Source of the DNA: Flavobacterium sp. N502540
Lineage (GTDB): Bacteria; Bacteroidota; Bacteroidia; Flavobacteriales; Flavobacteriaceae
NCBI RefSeq assembly: GCF_025947365.1
Contig: NZ_CP110012.1
Span: 4,898,001-4,962,000 of the forward strand
DNA length: 64,000 nucleotides
Direction of reading: 5' to 3'
Part shown: positions 34,967 to 43,345 of the stretch, piece after piece
How positions within the stretch are numbered: the first letter of the stretch is position 1
How the letters are laid out: every line of letters starts with the position of its first letter
Notes under the pieces: generated by a model
Told to the model about the DNA's origin: nothing
The model's database searches: none
Seen by the model: the letters and a program-made list of their open reading frames with translations, nothing else
Program-made: the position numbers and the translations under genes

Positions 34967-34991
34967 CTCTTTTTATAATACCTTCTTTTTA

Positions 34992-36614
34992 CTAAAGTGA
35001 AACCCCTCTCTTCCAGGGAATAAAATCGTTTTGATTTAAGATTGCTGCCTTAGTTTTAATGGTTCCACTGGCAACATCGATAATAAATTCCAACATTTCA
35101 TCAGCCATTTCGTCGATCGATTTTTCTCCGGTGATAATTCCGCCAGTATCAATGTCGATGATATCTGACATCTTTTTAGCCAGATCGGTGTTGGATGAAA
35201 TTTTCACTACCGGCGCGATCGGATTTCCTGTTGGCGTTCCTAAACCTGTGGTAAACAATACCATATTAGCTCCCGAACCTACCATTGCTGTTGTACACTC
35301 GACATCATTTCCAGGCGTACAAAGCAGCGTTAATCCCGGTTTCGAAATGTATTCGCCATAATCAAAAACACCGGTAATTGGTGATGTCCCTCCTTTTTTA
35401 GCGGCTCCTGCCGATTTCATGGCATCGGTAATCAATCCGTCTTTGATATTACCCGGAGAAGGATTCATATCAAAACCTGAACCGGCATCTACTACGGTTT
35501 TTTCATACCATTTCATTAATTCTAAAAAGCGTTCTCCACTTTCATCTTCGACACAACGGTTGACTAATTCCTGCTCTACTCCACACAATTCAGGAAACTC
35601 CGAAAGAATGGTAGTTCCTCCTAAAGCAGCCAGTAAATCTGAAGTTACTCCGAGAGTCGGGTTAGCCGAAATTCCGGAGAATCCATCAGATCCACCACAC
35701 TCTAAACCTATTTTTAGTTTGGATAAAGGTGCCGGAGTTCTCTGTACTTCGTTTGCTTTTTTAATCGCTTCAAAGGTATCTTTTACCACACTGCTCAACA
35801 TGGCTTCGATTGTCCCGATTTGCTGCTGATCGTAAATCAAAACCGGTTTTTTGCTGTTCGGATTTATCGCATCTAAAGCATCTTTAAAAATCTGAATTTG
35901 CAGGTTCTGACAACCCAAACTCAAAACGGTTGCTCCTGCCACGTTTGGATTGTTTACATATCCTGCCAATAATTTGGCCAGACTGTGCGAATCCTGACGA
36001 ATACCTCCACAACCACCCTGATGTGTGATGAATTTTACTTCGATGTTGTTGAATAAATTAGCATCGTTTGAAGCGGCTTCATTTCCGGCTCCACCGGTTT
36101 CTGACTTCACCAAAGAACGAAGTAACAACTGATAATCGTTCTCTTTGGGTTTCATTAATTCTTTTTCGAAAATATCTTTTAGAATTTCGATGTTTCTGTT
36201 TTCACAAAATACCAACGGAAAAAACAGCCATACATTCTCGGTTCCAACTTGTCCGTCTTCTCTGTGATAGCCCATGAAAGTTCTGTCTTTCCACTTCTCA
36301 ATATTAGGAGCGGTCCAGCCAATCGTTTCTGTTTTTCCGGTTACTTTATCACTTTCGTGTTTCACATTAGCCGTAGAAAGTAAACCTCCTTTTTCAATTT
36401 TAGCACTCGCCTTTCCTACCAGAACTCCATACATAATAATCCTGTCTCCTGTATTAAAAGGAACCATCGCGATTTTATGCTTCATCTTCACATCACTCTC
36501 AACAGTAACGACCGAACCTTCAAAATCAATCACCTCACCTGCTGAAAGATTTACCAAAGCTACTGCTACATTATCTGTAGGATGAACTTTTATTAATTTT
36601 TTTTGCGTTGCCAT
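34992..36614 (-). CDS. uxaA: Altronate dehydratase
   Basis: A 540-residue cytosolic iron-type dehydratase that converts D-altronate to 2-keto-3-deoxygluconate (KDG). An N-terminal SAF-like domain (about residues 1-95: VHPTDNVAVALVNLSAGEVIDFEG) is followed by the large catalytic domain. Conserved Cys/Gly segments are THQGGCGGIRQDS, LSLGCQNLQ, LECGGSDGFSGISANP and CTPGNDVECTTAMVGSGANMVLFTTG. The single-chain form and length match Bacteroidota UxaA. It follows uxaB by two bases, so the two are co-translated. Confidence 0.95.
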   Translation of the reverse strand: MATQKKLIKVHPTDNVAVALVNLSAGEVIDFEGSVVTVESDVKMKHKIAMVPFNTGDRIIMYGVLVGKASAKIEKGGLLSTANVKHESDKVTGKTETIGWTAPNIEKWKDRTFMGYHREDGQVGTENVWLFFPLVFCENRNIEILKDIFEKELMKPKENDYQLLLRSLVKSETGGAGNEAASNDANLFNNIEVKFITHQGGCGGIRQDSHSLAKLLAGYVNNPNVAGATVLSLGCQNLQIQIFKDALDAINPNSKKPVLIYDQQQIGTIEAMLSSVVKDTFEAIKKANEVQRTPAPLSKLKIGLECGGSDGFSGISANPTLGVTSDLLAALGGTTILSEFPELCGVEQELVNRCVEDESGERFLELMKWYEKTVVDAGSGFDMNPSPGNIKDGLITDAMKSAGAAKKGGTSPITGVFDYGEYISKPGLTLLCTPGNDVECTTAMVGSGANMVLFTTGLGTPTGNPIAPVVKISSNTDLAKKMSDIIDIDTGGIITGEKSIDEMADEMLEFIIDVASGTIKTKAAILNQNDFIPWKRGVSL

Positions 36615-36616
36615 AA

Positions 36617-38083
36617 CTAAACTTTCTGAGTTATATTATTTATTTGTTTTTGAAAATTGGCAAAACCATTTTCAATTCCGTTTGCATCAATTTCTTCCAA
36701 TGCCACTGTAATTGCTTTTGTTAATCCCGGCACCAGTGTTAAATCTTCGTCCCAGAAGCTTTTATTCTGCAAAGTCAATCGTGCTATTTTTTCATAATCA
36801 TCCGATTTCCAAAGGCTTTCAAAAAAAGAAACAATATCCTCACTATCATTAATTGGCAAAACCTCACCCTTCCAACTTCCTTTGTAAAAACGGATCAAAG
36901 CAGCAAAAGCAAACGTTAAATGAACCGGAAGTTTTTGATGAATATCCACATATCCCGTTAAACTAGGTAATACGCGCACTTTGAATTTTGAAATCGAGTT
37001 TAATGCAATTGAAGACAGCAAATGCTTGATAAACGGGTTTCTAAAACGGTCCAGGATTTCTTCAGAGAAACTGGCCAATTCTGCTTTATCCATGTTCAAC
37101 GTTTCATTGATCTCTTCAAAAACAGCTTTGTTTACAAAATCACCGGTAAAAGCATTGTCAACGGTTTCTTTTACGGTCTCGTTACCATAAAGCACTGAGA
37201 AAGGAACCATAGCGGTATGCGCTCCATTCAGAATTCTCACTTTACGCGTGCGATACGGCTGCATGTCGGCTACGATTTTTACATCCAGCGCTGTTTTTTC
37301 AAACGGAAGTTTTGCTTTCAGTTTATCATCTCCTTCAATTACCCATAAAAAGAAACTTTCGGCACTTACAATCAAATCGTCTTTATAATCCAACTGACCG
37401 TTGTACTCTTCAATCTGATCTTTCGGATAACCGGGTACAATTCTGTCTACTAATGTATTATGAAAAGAACAACTAGCTGTCAACCAGAAAACAAATTCAT
37501 TTTCTAATTTCCAATCGGCACAATATTTTAAAATAATTTCTTTTAAAGTATCTGAATTATAATTAATTAACTCGCAAGGAATAATTGTTAATCCTTTATC
37601 TGCCGCCCCCTTAAAATGCTTGAATCTTTCATATAAAAGCACCGTTAATTTCGCCGGAAAGGAAACCGGAGGCTGCATACTCAACTGATCGGATTCGAGA
37701 TATTCTATACCTGCTTCGGTTGTATTTGAAATGATAAAAGCCAATTCTTCTTCTCTGGCTAAAGCCAGATACTCCTGAAAAGACGCATAAGGATCAATCG
37801 CTTTTACGATATTGGAAATCAATTCTTTTTCCTGAATCTCTTCTCCTTTTTTAACTCCTTTCATGAATAAGGTATACAATCCGTCCTGAGCATTAATCAT
37901 GTTCACCAAACCTCTGTCAATAGGCTGTACTACCGCAATTCCTGCGTTAAAATCAGCTTCCTGATTTAATTTCTGAAAAGCATATTCTACAAAGGCTCTT
38001 AAAAAGTTACCTTCGCCAAATTGAACTATTTTTATAGGAAGTTTTTCTGAAAGCCCTGAGCTCACTCTGTTTAATTTTTCCAT
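36617..38083 (-). CDS. uxaB: Tagaturonate reductase
   Basis: A 488-residue member of the mannitol-dehydrogenase family that reduces D-tagaturonate to D-altronate with NADH. The dinucleotide region IKIVQFGEGNFLRAFVEYAFQ opens the protein. Later blocks are INYNSDTLKEIILKY, SCSFHNTLVDRIVPGYP and the catalytic-region MQPYRTRKVRILNGAHTAMVPF with a Lys/Asn/His set. ATG 38083 (MEKLNRVSSGLSEKLP) matches family N-termini. A GTG at 38116 would add eleven residues. It is separated from the kdgA gene upstream by a terminator, so it has its own promoter. Confidence 0.95.
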   Translation of the reverse strand: MEKLNRVSSGLSEKLPIKIVQFGEGNFLRAFVEYAFQKLNQEADFNAGIAVVQPIDRGLVNMINAQDGLYTLFMKGVKKGEEIQEKELISNIVKAIDPYASFQEYLALAREEELAFIISNTTEAGIEYLESDQLSMQPPVSFPAKLTVLLYERFKHFKGAADKGLTIIPCELINYNSDTLKEIILKYCADWKLENEFVFWLTASCSFHNTLVDRIVPGYPKDQIEEYNGQLDYKDDLIVSAESFFLWVIEGDDKLKAKLPFEKTALDVKIVADMQPYRTRKVRILNGAHTAMVPFSVLYGNETVKETVDNAFTGDFVNKAVFEEINETLNMDKAELASFSEEILDRFRNPFIKHLLSSIALNSISKFKVRVLPSLTGYVDIHQKLPVHLTFAFAALIRFYKGSWKGEVLPINDSEDIVSFFESLWKSDDYEKIARLTLQNKSFWDEDLTLVPGLTKAITVALEEIDANGIENGFANFQKQINNITQKV

Positions 38084-38191
38084 TACTTTTTCTCTTAAAG
38101 TGTTACCAATAATCACGTTTAATACCTTATTTATCTCTGATTATTTTCTCTCTAACTGTAAAAGAAACATTACACTTGTGTGAGAAAAACA

Positions 38192-38218
38192 AATCTTGCT
38201 GTGAGGACTCACAAGATT
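38192..38218 (-). terminator. Intrinsic terminator after kdgA
   Basis: Stem AATCTTG / CAAGATT with an inner TGAG/CTCA extension and a bulge. On the minus strand it is followed by TTTGTTTTTC. It would end the kduI-kdgA operon before uxaB. Confidence 0.68.
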
Positions 38219-38299
38219 CATTTATCAAGCGTAATGTTCAATTACAATTTCTAAAATCTAAAAAAAACGCATGTTAAATAAGGACCTATATGATTACCC

Positions 38300-38971
38300 T
38301 TATTTATTTTTAATACTTTTTATAATATCCAGAACCTGACTAACTTTTGTTTTTAATCCGTCATAATCCTGTTGCTCTAATATCTCTTTTGAAATTAACT
38401 GTGATCCAATTCCCACGCAGGTTGCTCCGGCACTAAACCACGAAGTCAGACTATCAACTGTTGGCAAAACTCCACCTGTTGGCATGATATTCGTCCACGG
38501 GCATGGCCCTTTTATAGCTTTGATAAATTCCGGTCCGTAAATATCCCCCGGAAACATTTTTACAATTTCACATCCTAATTCTTCGGCTCTTGCGATTTCG
38601 GTAAGCGTTCCGCAGCCCGGAGACCAAAGTACTTTTCGTCGATTACAGGCAATTGCAATGTCTTCTCTAAAAACCGGAGTCACAATAAAATTCGCTCCCA
38701 AACTCATGTACAAAGATGCAGAAGCCGCATCAGTAATAGAACCAACACCAAGCATCATTCCCGGTAATTCTGCCAAAGCATATTTATTTAATGCTCCAAA
38801 AACTTCATGGGCAAAATCTCCTCTGCTGGTAAATTCCATTAATCTTGCACCTCCATCATAGCAGGCTTTTAGTACTTTTTTACTTATTTCGATATCCGAA
38901 TGAAAGAATAGCGGAACCATTCCGTTCTCTTTCATCGTTAAAGCCACTTCAATTCTTGAATATTTTGCCAT
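38300..38971 (-). CDS. kdgA: KDPG/KHG aldolase
   Basis: A 223-residue class I aldolase that splits 2-keto-3-deoxy-6-phosphogluconate into pyruvate and glyceraldehyde 3-phosphate, the last step of both uronate branches. Visible motifs are GARLMEFTSRGD, GVGSITDAASASLYMSLGANFIVTPVF, CGTLTEIARAEELGCEIVKMFPG with the Schiff-base Lys in the VKMFP block, and NIMPTGGV for phosphate binding. It follows kdgK by 11 bases. Confidence 0.95.
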   Translation of the reverse strand: MAKYSRIEVALTMKENGMVPLFFHSDIEISKKVLKACYDGGARLMEFTSRGDFAHEVFGALNKYALAELPGMMLGVGSITDAASASLYMSLGANFIVTPVFREDIAIACNRRKVLWSPGCGTLTEIARAEELGCEIVKMFPGDIYGPEFIKAIKGPCPWTNIMPTGGVLPTVDSLTSWFSAGATCVGIGSQLISKEILEQQDYDGLKTKVSQVLDIIKSIKNK

Positions 38972-38982
38972 ATTTAAATCAA

Positions 38983-40005
38983 TTATCTAGATACTAATCC
39001 CGTAGCATCACCATCTATCATATTTTCAACTTCTTTTAAGGTTACCAGATTATAATCTCCGGCAATGGTATGTTTTAAACAACAAGCAGCCACTGCGAAA
39101 TCTAAAGCTCTTTGATTGTTGTTTTGATATTCCTGTAATCCGTAAATCAAACCTCCCATGAAAGCATCCCCACTTCCAACACGGTCTACAACAGGAGTCA
39201 CTTCTTTTACAGCTGCCTGATAAATGGCTTTACTGTCAAATAAAACCCCTCCTATTCTTTGGTGTGACGCACTTACAGAGTACCTAAGGGTCGTTGCTGC
39301 TATTTTTAAACCCGGAATCAAATCAAACAATTTGCTGTACAAAACCGGAAGCGATTTCTCATCCTGATAATTCGGATTGACTTTCGGAATTCCCAACATA
39401 AAATAAGCGGTATCAATATCTCCTAAAATAACATTGCTGTATTGCAACAACTCCGGCATTACTTCACTTGGTGTTTTTCCGTATTGCCATAATTTTGATC
39501 GGTAATTCAAATCGCAGGAAATTGTAATTCCCAGTTTATGAGCTGCTTTTACTGCTTCTAAACAGGCTTCGGCGGCACTTTGGGAGATTGCCGGTGTGAT
39601 GCCGCTCCAGTGAAACCAATTGGCTCCCTCCAGTACTTTCTCCCAGTCAATCATTCCTTTTTCGATAGTTGCCATCGAACTGTGTGCACGATCATAAACC
39701 ACATTACTGCCTCGTGTTCCGGCACCGGTTTCCAGAAAATAGATTCCTAAACGCTCTCCTCCGTAAACTACATTTCCAGACGCTACATTCATTTTTCGCA
39801 TTTCTTTTACTGCCGAAGCACCAATTTCATTCTCGGGTAATCTTGTTACAAATTCTGCATTCAAACCGTAATTAGCCAAAGACACGCAAACATTAAATTC
39901 ACCGCCTCCATAAGACGCTCCAAATGCTTTTGCCTGCGAAAATCGCAGATGTCTCTCTGTCGAAAGACGCAACATAATTTCCCCAAATGCAACTACTTTA
40001 CTCAT
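38983..40005 (-). CDS. kdgK: 2-Keto-3-deoxygluconate kinase
   Basis: A 340-residue PfkB-family kinase. The N-terminal substrate part GEIMLRLSTERHLRFSQAKAFGASYGGGEFNVCVSLANYG and the C-terminal signature DRVGSGDAFMGGLIYGL with its catalytic Asp match KdgK proteins of this phylum. It phosphorylates KDG from both the KduD and UxaA branches, feeding the adjacent aldolase. It is co-oriented with uxaC upstream, but a 167-base gap with repeats lies between them. Confidence 0.93.
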   Translation of the reverse strand: MSKVVAFGEIMLRLSTERHLRFSQAKAFGASYGGGEFNVCVSLANYGLNAEFVTRLPENEIGASAVKEMRKMNVASGNVVYGGERLGIYFLETGAGTRGSNVVYDRAHSSMATIEKGMIDWEKVLEGANWFHWSGITPAISQSAAEACLEAVKAAHKLGITISCDLNYRSKLWQYGKTPSEVMPELLQYSNVILGDIDTAYFMLGIPKVNPNYQDEKSLPVLYSKLFDLIPGLKIAATTLRYSVSASHQRIGGVLFDSKAIYQAAVKEVTPVVDRVGSGDAFMGGLIYGLQEYQNNNQRALDFAVAACCLKHTIAGDYNLVTLKEVENMIDGDATGLVSR

Positions 40006-40172
40006 ATAATTTTATTGTTTTACCAGTAAAAGATTTTTTTACCATTAAGAAATTAAGAAAATTAAGCCTGATGCTTTTATTTACCACAGCTTACACTGAT
40101 TAAAAAGATACTTAAACTCTTTCCTCTATATTCTTTGCTCTATATTCTTTGCTCTATATTCTCTCTTCTTAC
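40006..40172. repeat. Gap between uxaC and kdgK with a 14-base tandem repeat
   Basis: The unit CTCTATATTCTTTG occurs at 40124-40137 and 40138-40151, with a partial third from 40152. The 14-mer is two heptads. Before it lie ATTAAGA words (40043-40065) and a CACAG...GATTAAAAAGAT phrase also seen near 24794. No promoter was recognised. Confidence 0.7.
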
Positions 40173-41576
40173 TTAAAATTTAAAATACTCTTTTGCATTA
40201 TGATAGGAAATATCAGAAACCAGTTTCCCAATCCATTCCATATCATTTGGAAGCTCTCCGCGTTTGATTTCATCTCCTAAAAGATTACATAAAATACGTC
40301 TGAAATACTCATGTCTTGGGAAAGACAAAAAGCTTCTAGAGTCTGTCAGCATTCCCACAAAACAACTAATTAACCCCATATTTGAAAGAGCATTTAATTG
40401 TTTTGTCATTCCGTCTTTCTGATCTAAAAACCACCAGCCCGATCCAAACTGAACTTTCCCTCTGACACTTCCGTCATTAAAATTTCCAATCATGGTTGCC
40501 ATCACTTCGTTATCGGCCGGATTTAGGTTATAAATAATCGTTTTCGTCAATTTATCTTTACTGTCTAACGCATTTAAAAAGCCGGATAATTTTTGTGCCT
40601 GCGGATAATCTCCAATAGAATCCCAACCTGTGTCAGGTCCTAAAATTCGGTGCATGCGGGCATTATTGTTTCGCAAAGCTCCGAGGTGAAATTGCTGCAC
40701 CCATCCAAACTCATGATACGTCTCAGACAAGAATAACAACACGGCACTTTGAAACTTCAAAACTTCTTCGCGAGTTAAAATCCTGTTTTCTCTTTTCTTT
40801 TTGAAGATGCTATTAATTTCATTCTCTGTAAATTCTTCGAAATAAATCTGGTCTAAACCATGATCACTAAGTTTACATCCATTTTGATTAAAGAACTCAA
40901 TTCGGTTTCGCAATACACTGCACAAATCAGCATAGGTATGAATCGCAACTCCGGACACCTCCCCTAATTTGTCCAGATAACCATTATAGCCATCATTGGA
41001 AATTAAGATCGCTTTATCAGGTCTGAAGGCAGTACTCATTTTAGTTCCAATTGGATTCTTTGCCAATTTTTGATGAAACTCAAGACTGTCAATCGGATCT
41101 TCGGTCGTACAAACCAATTCAGCATTTACTTTTTTTAGCAGATTTTGCGTGCTGTAGGCTGGAGAATTGATTTTCTCGGTTGCTTCCTGGTATATTTTCT
41201 CTGCCGATTTTTCATTCAGCAAATCATAAATATCAAAATAACGCGCCAGCTCTAAGTGCGTCCAATGGTACAAAGGATTACGCATGGTGTATGGAACCGT
41301 TTTGGCCCAGTTTAAGAATTTATCTTTGTCAGGAGCGTTTCCGGTCACAAACTGCTCGTTGATTCCCAAGGTACGCATCGCGCGCCATTTGTAGTGATCT
41401 CCGTTGATCCACACCTGTGTAATGTTTTCAAAAATTTTATCTTCAGCAATAAACTGAGGATTCAAATGATTGTGATAATCGATGATCGGCTGATTTTTGG
41501 AATAATTATGATACAGCTCTTCTGCAAATTTATTTTCAAGTAAAAAATTATCGTTTATGAAGGTATTTGAACTCAT
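40173..41576 (-). CDS. uxaC: Glucuronate/galacturonate isomerase
   Basis: A 467-residue uronate isomerase of the amidohydrolase-like family, converting D-galacturonate to D-tagaturonate (and glucuronate to fructuronate). Metal-type motif DYHNHL near residue 33, HWTHLELARYFDIYDLL, CTTEDPIDSLEFH, FHLGALRNNNARMHRILGPDTGWDSIGD and LTDSRSFLSFPRHEYFRRILC are all present. The length equals the family norm (about 470). It lies 25 bases after kduD. Confidence 0.96.
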   Translation of the reverse strand: MSSNTFINDNFLLENKFAEELYHNYSKNQPIIDYHNHLNPQFIAEDKIFENITQVWINGDHYKWRAMRTLGINEQFVTGNAPDKDKFLNWAKTVPYTMRNPLYHWTHLELARYFDIYDLLNEKSAEKIYQEATEKINSPAYSTQNLLKKVNAELVCTTEDPIDSLEFHQKLAKNPIGTKMSTAFRPDKAILISNDGYNGYLDKLGEVSGVAIHTYADLCSVLRNRIEFFNQNGCKLSDHGLDQIYFEEFTENEINSIFKKKRENRILTREEVLKFQSAVLLFLSETYHEFGWVQQFHLGALRNNNARMHRILGPDTGWDSIGDYPQAQKLSGFLNALDSKDKLTKTIIYNLNPADNEVMATMIGNFNDGSVRGKVQFGSGWWFLDQKDGMTKQLNALSNMGLISCFVGMLTDSRSFLSFPRHEYFRRILCNLLGDEIKRGELPNDMEWIGKLVSDISYHNAKEYFKF

Positions 41577-41601
41577 GATTTTTTGGATGTAATTGAAATA
41601 A

Positions 41602-42393
41602 TTATTCGTTTGATGGCTTCCCGATTGTTGCTAAGATTCCACCATCGACATACAAAATGTGACCGTTCACAAAATCGCTGGCTTTTGAAGATAAAAATAT
41701 AGCCGCACCAGCCAGATCACTTGCTTCTCCCCATTTCGCAGCCGGCGTTCTACTGATAATAAAATCATTAAAAGGATGCCCGTCCACTCTAATCGGTTTG
41801 GTCTGTTCGGTAGCAAAATACCCGGGACCAATTCCGTTAATCTGAACATTATGTTTTGCCCATTCGGTAGCCATATTTTTGGTCAGCATTTTCAACCCGC
41901 CTTTCGCAGCAGCATAAGCTCCTACTGTACTGCGGCCCAACTCGCTCATCATCGAGCAAATGTTGATTATTTTTCCTCTCCTTCTTTCAATCATCCCTCT
42001 TACCACATGTTTCGACACAATAAACGGACTCACCAAATCAATATCAATAACCTCTTTAAAATCGGCTACCTCCATTTCAATCAATGGAATTCTTTTGATG
42101 ATTCCCGCATTGTTGATTAAAATATCAATTGGCCCCACTTCATTTTCAATTTGTCTAACTGCAGCAATAACTTCCATCTCGTCCGTTACATTAAACTTAT
42201 ACCCCACTGCATGAATTCCCTCTTTTTGAAGTTCCGCTACCGCATCATCAATTTTTTGCTGAGAAGAATTTCCGTTTACCACAATTGTCGCACCCGCCTC
42301 TCCTAATCCTTTTGCCATTGCCATTCCCAGTCCGTGTGTACTTCCTGTAATCAGAGCAACTTTTCCGTTTATATCAAATAATGAGTTTGCCAT
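41602..42393 (-). CDS. kduD: 2-Keto-3-deoxygluconate 5-dehydrogenase (KduD)
   Basis: A 263-residue short-chain dehydrogenase that reduces 2,5-diketo-3-deoxygluconate (DKII) to KDG. The nucleotide motif is TGSTHGLGMAMAKGL, followed by NNAGII, a catalytic Ser in ICSMMSELG, YAAAKGG with Tyr and Lys, and the C-terminal FVNGHILYVDGG. It lies six bases from kduI, which acts one step earlier, so the assignment rests on both sequence and position. Confidence 0.94.
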   Translation of the reverse strand: MANSLFDINGKVALITGSTHGLGMAMAKGLGEAGATIVVNGNSSQQKIDDAVAELQKEGIHAVGYKFNVTDEMEVIAAVRQIENEVGPIDILINNAGIIKRIPLIEMEVADFKEVIDIDLVSPFIVSKHVVRGMIERRRGKIINICSMMSELGRSTVGAYAAAKGGLKMLTKNMATEWAKHNVQINGIGPGYFATEQTKPIRVDGHPFNDFIISRTPAAKWGEASDLAGAAIFLSSKASDFVNGHILYVDGGILATIGKPSNE

Positions 42394-42398
42394 ATTAT

Positions 42399-43235
42399 TT
42401 ATCTTAAATCAGTGATTTTACACACATCCATATCTCCGTAATCCAAATTCTCACCCGCCATTCCCCAGATAAAAGTATAATTACTGGTTCCGGATCCGGA
42501 ATGAATCGACCATGGTGGTGAAATAACCGCCTGATGATTGTTCATCCAAATGTGTCTCGTTTCCTGAGGTTGTCCCATAAAATGACAAACGGCCTGATTT
42601 TCGGGAATATCCAAATAAAAATAGACTTCCATCCTGCGATCGTGTACGTGTGCCGGCATCGTATTCCAGACACTTCCGGGTCTTAATTCCGTCATTCCCA
42701 TCTGTAATTGACAAGTGGTTACAACACCTCCAATAATCATTTGATTTACGGTGCGGTGATTAGCCGTCTCCATAGTTCCCAATTCCAGCTTATTTGCTTC
42801 TGCCAGACTCACTTTTACAGTTGGATATGTTCTGTGTGCCGGAGCAGAATTGATGTAATATTTTGCAGGATTTTTAGGGTCATCACTTTTAAAGATCACT
42901 TCTTTATTTCCGCTTCCGATGTACAAAGCATCTTTAAACGCTAATTCGAAAGAAACTCCTTCAACGACCACAGTCCCTTTACCACCTACGTTGATAATTC
43001 CCATTTCTCTTCTTTCCAAAAAGTAACCTGCTTTCAAAGGGTCAATACTCTCCAAAATCAGATCCTTCAACGGAACTGCCGATCCTGCTATATATCTGTC
43101 ATAATGAGAATAGGTTAACACAATCTCATCTTCCTGCATTAAATCGTCAATTAAGAATTCGTTTCTCAATTCCTGAGTATCATACTTTTTTACTGCTTCG
43201 GGGCTTGACGCGTATCTTGAACTATATTTTGTCAT
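42399..43235 (-). CDS. kduI: 5-Keto-4-deoxyuronate isomerase (KduI)
   Basis: A 278-residue cupin-fold zinc isomerase converting 5-keto-4-deoxyuronate, the spontaneous form of the unsaturated uronic acid released by GH105, to 2,5-diketo-3-deoxygluconate. Metal ligands are visible in PAHVHDRRMEVYFYLD (two His and a Glu) and in PPWSIHSGSGTSNY (His). The length equals that of E. coli KduI. It heads the operon kduI-kduD-uxaC-kdgK-kdgA. The operator palindrome lies only 14 bases before the ATG. Confidence 0.96.
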   Translation of the reverse strand: MTKYSSRYASSPEAVKKYDTQELRNEFLIDDLMQEDEIVLTYSHYDRYIAGSAVPLKDLILESIDPLKAGYFLERREMGIINVGGKGTVVVEGVSFELAFKDALYIGSGNKEVIFKSDDPKNPAKYYINSAPAHRTYPTVKVSLAEANKLELGTMETANHRTVNQMIIGGVVTTCQLQMGMTELRPGSVWNTMPAHVHDRRMEVYFYLDIPENQAVCHFMGQPQETRHIWMNNHQAVISPPWSIHSGSGTSNYTFIWGMAGENLDYGDMDVCKITDLR

Positions 43236-43248
43236 AATTTTAAATTAA

Positions 43249-43262
43249 TGTAATCGATTGCA
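43249..43262. promoter_or_regulatory. LacI-type operator O3 upstream of kduI
   Basis: TGTAATCGATTGCA, one base from perfect symmetry, lies immediately next to the -7-like box at 43263-43270, in the same relation as at the other two controlled promoters. It would fall within the transcript start region of kduI. Confidence 0.78.
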
Positions 43263-43270
43263 TAAAATTA
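43263..43270 (-). promoter_or_regulatory. -7 box of kduI promoter (TAATTTTA)
   Basis: On the minus strand TAATTTTA differs from TAnnTTTG only at the last base. No TTTG is seen at the expected -33 distance, where the sequence is GGTTTTTAAG. It is accepted mainly because its spacing to the operator equals the other two cases. Confidence 0.5.
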
Positions 43271-43345
43271 GATTTTTATCCTTAAAAACCATAATTAATC
43301 GTGAAATTTATTCTTTTTTATAATTGTTTTTTTTATCTCTGATTC

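Noticed and set aside
38983..40005. Possible fructokinase instead of KDG kinase
   Set aside because: N-terminal substrate residues and the neighbouring KDPG aldolase fit KdgK better; the fructokinase-like gene is the separate one at 15233.
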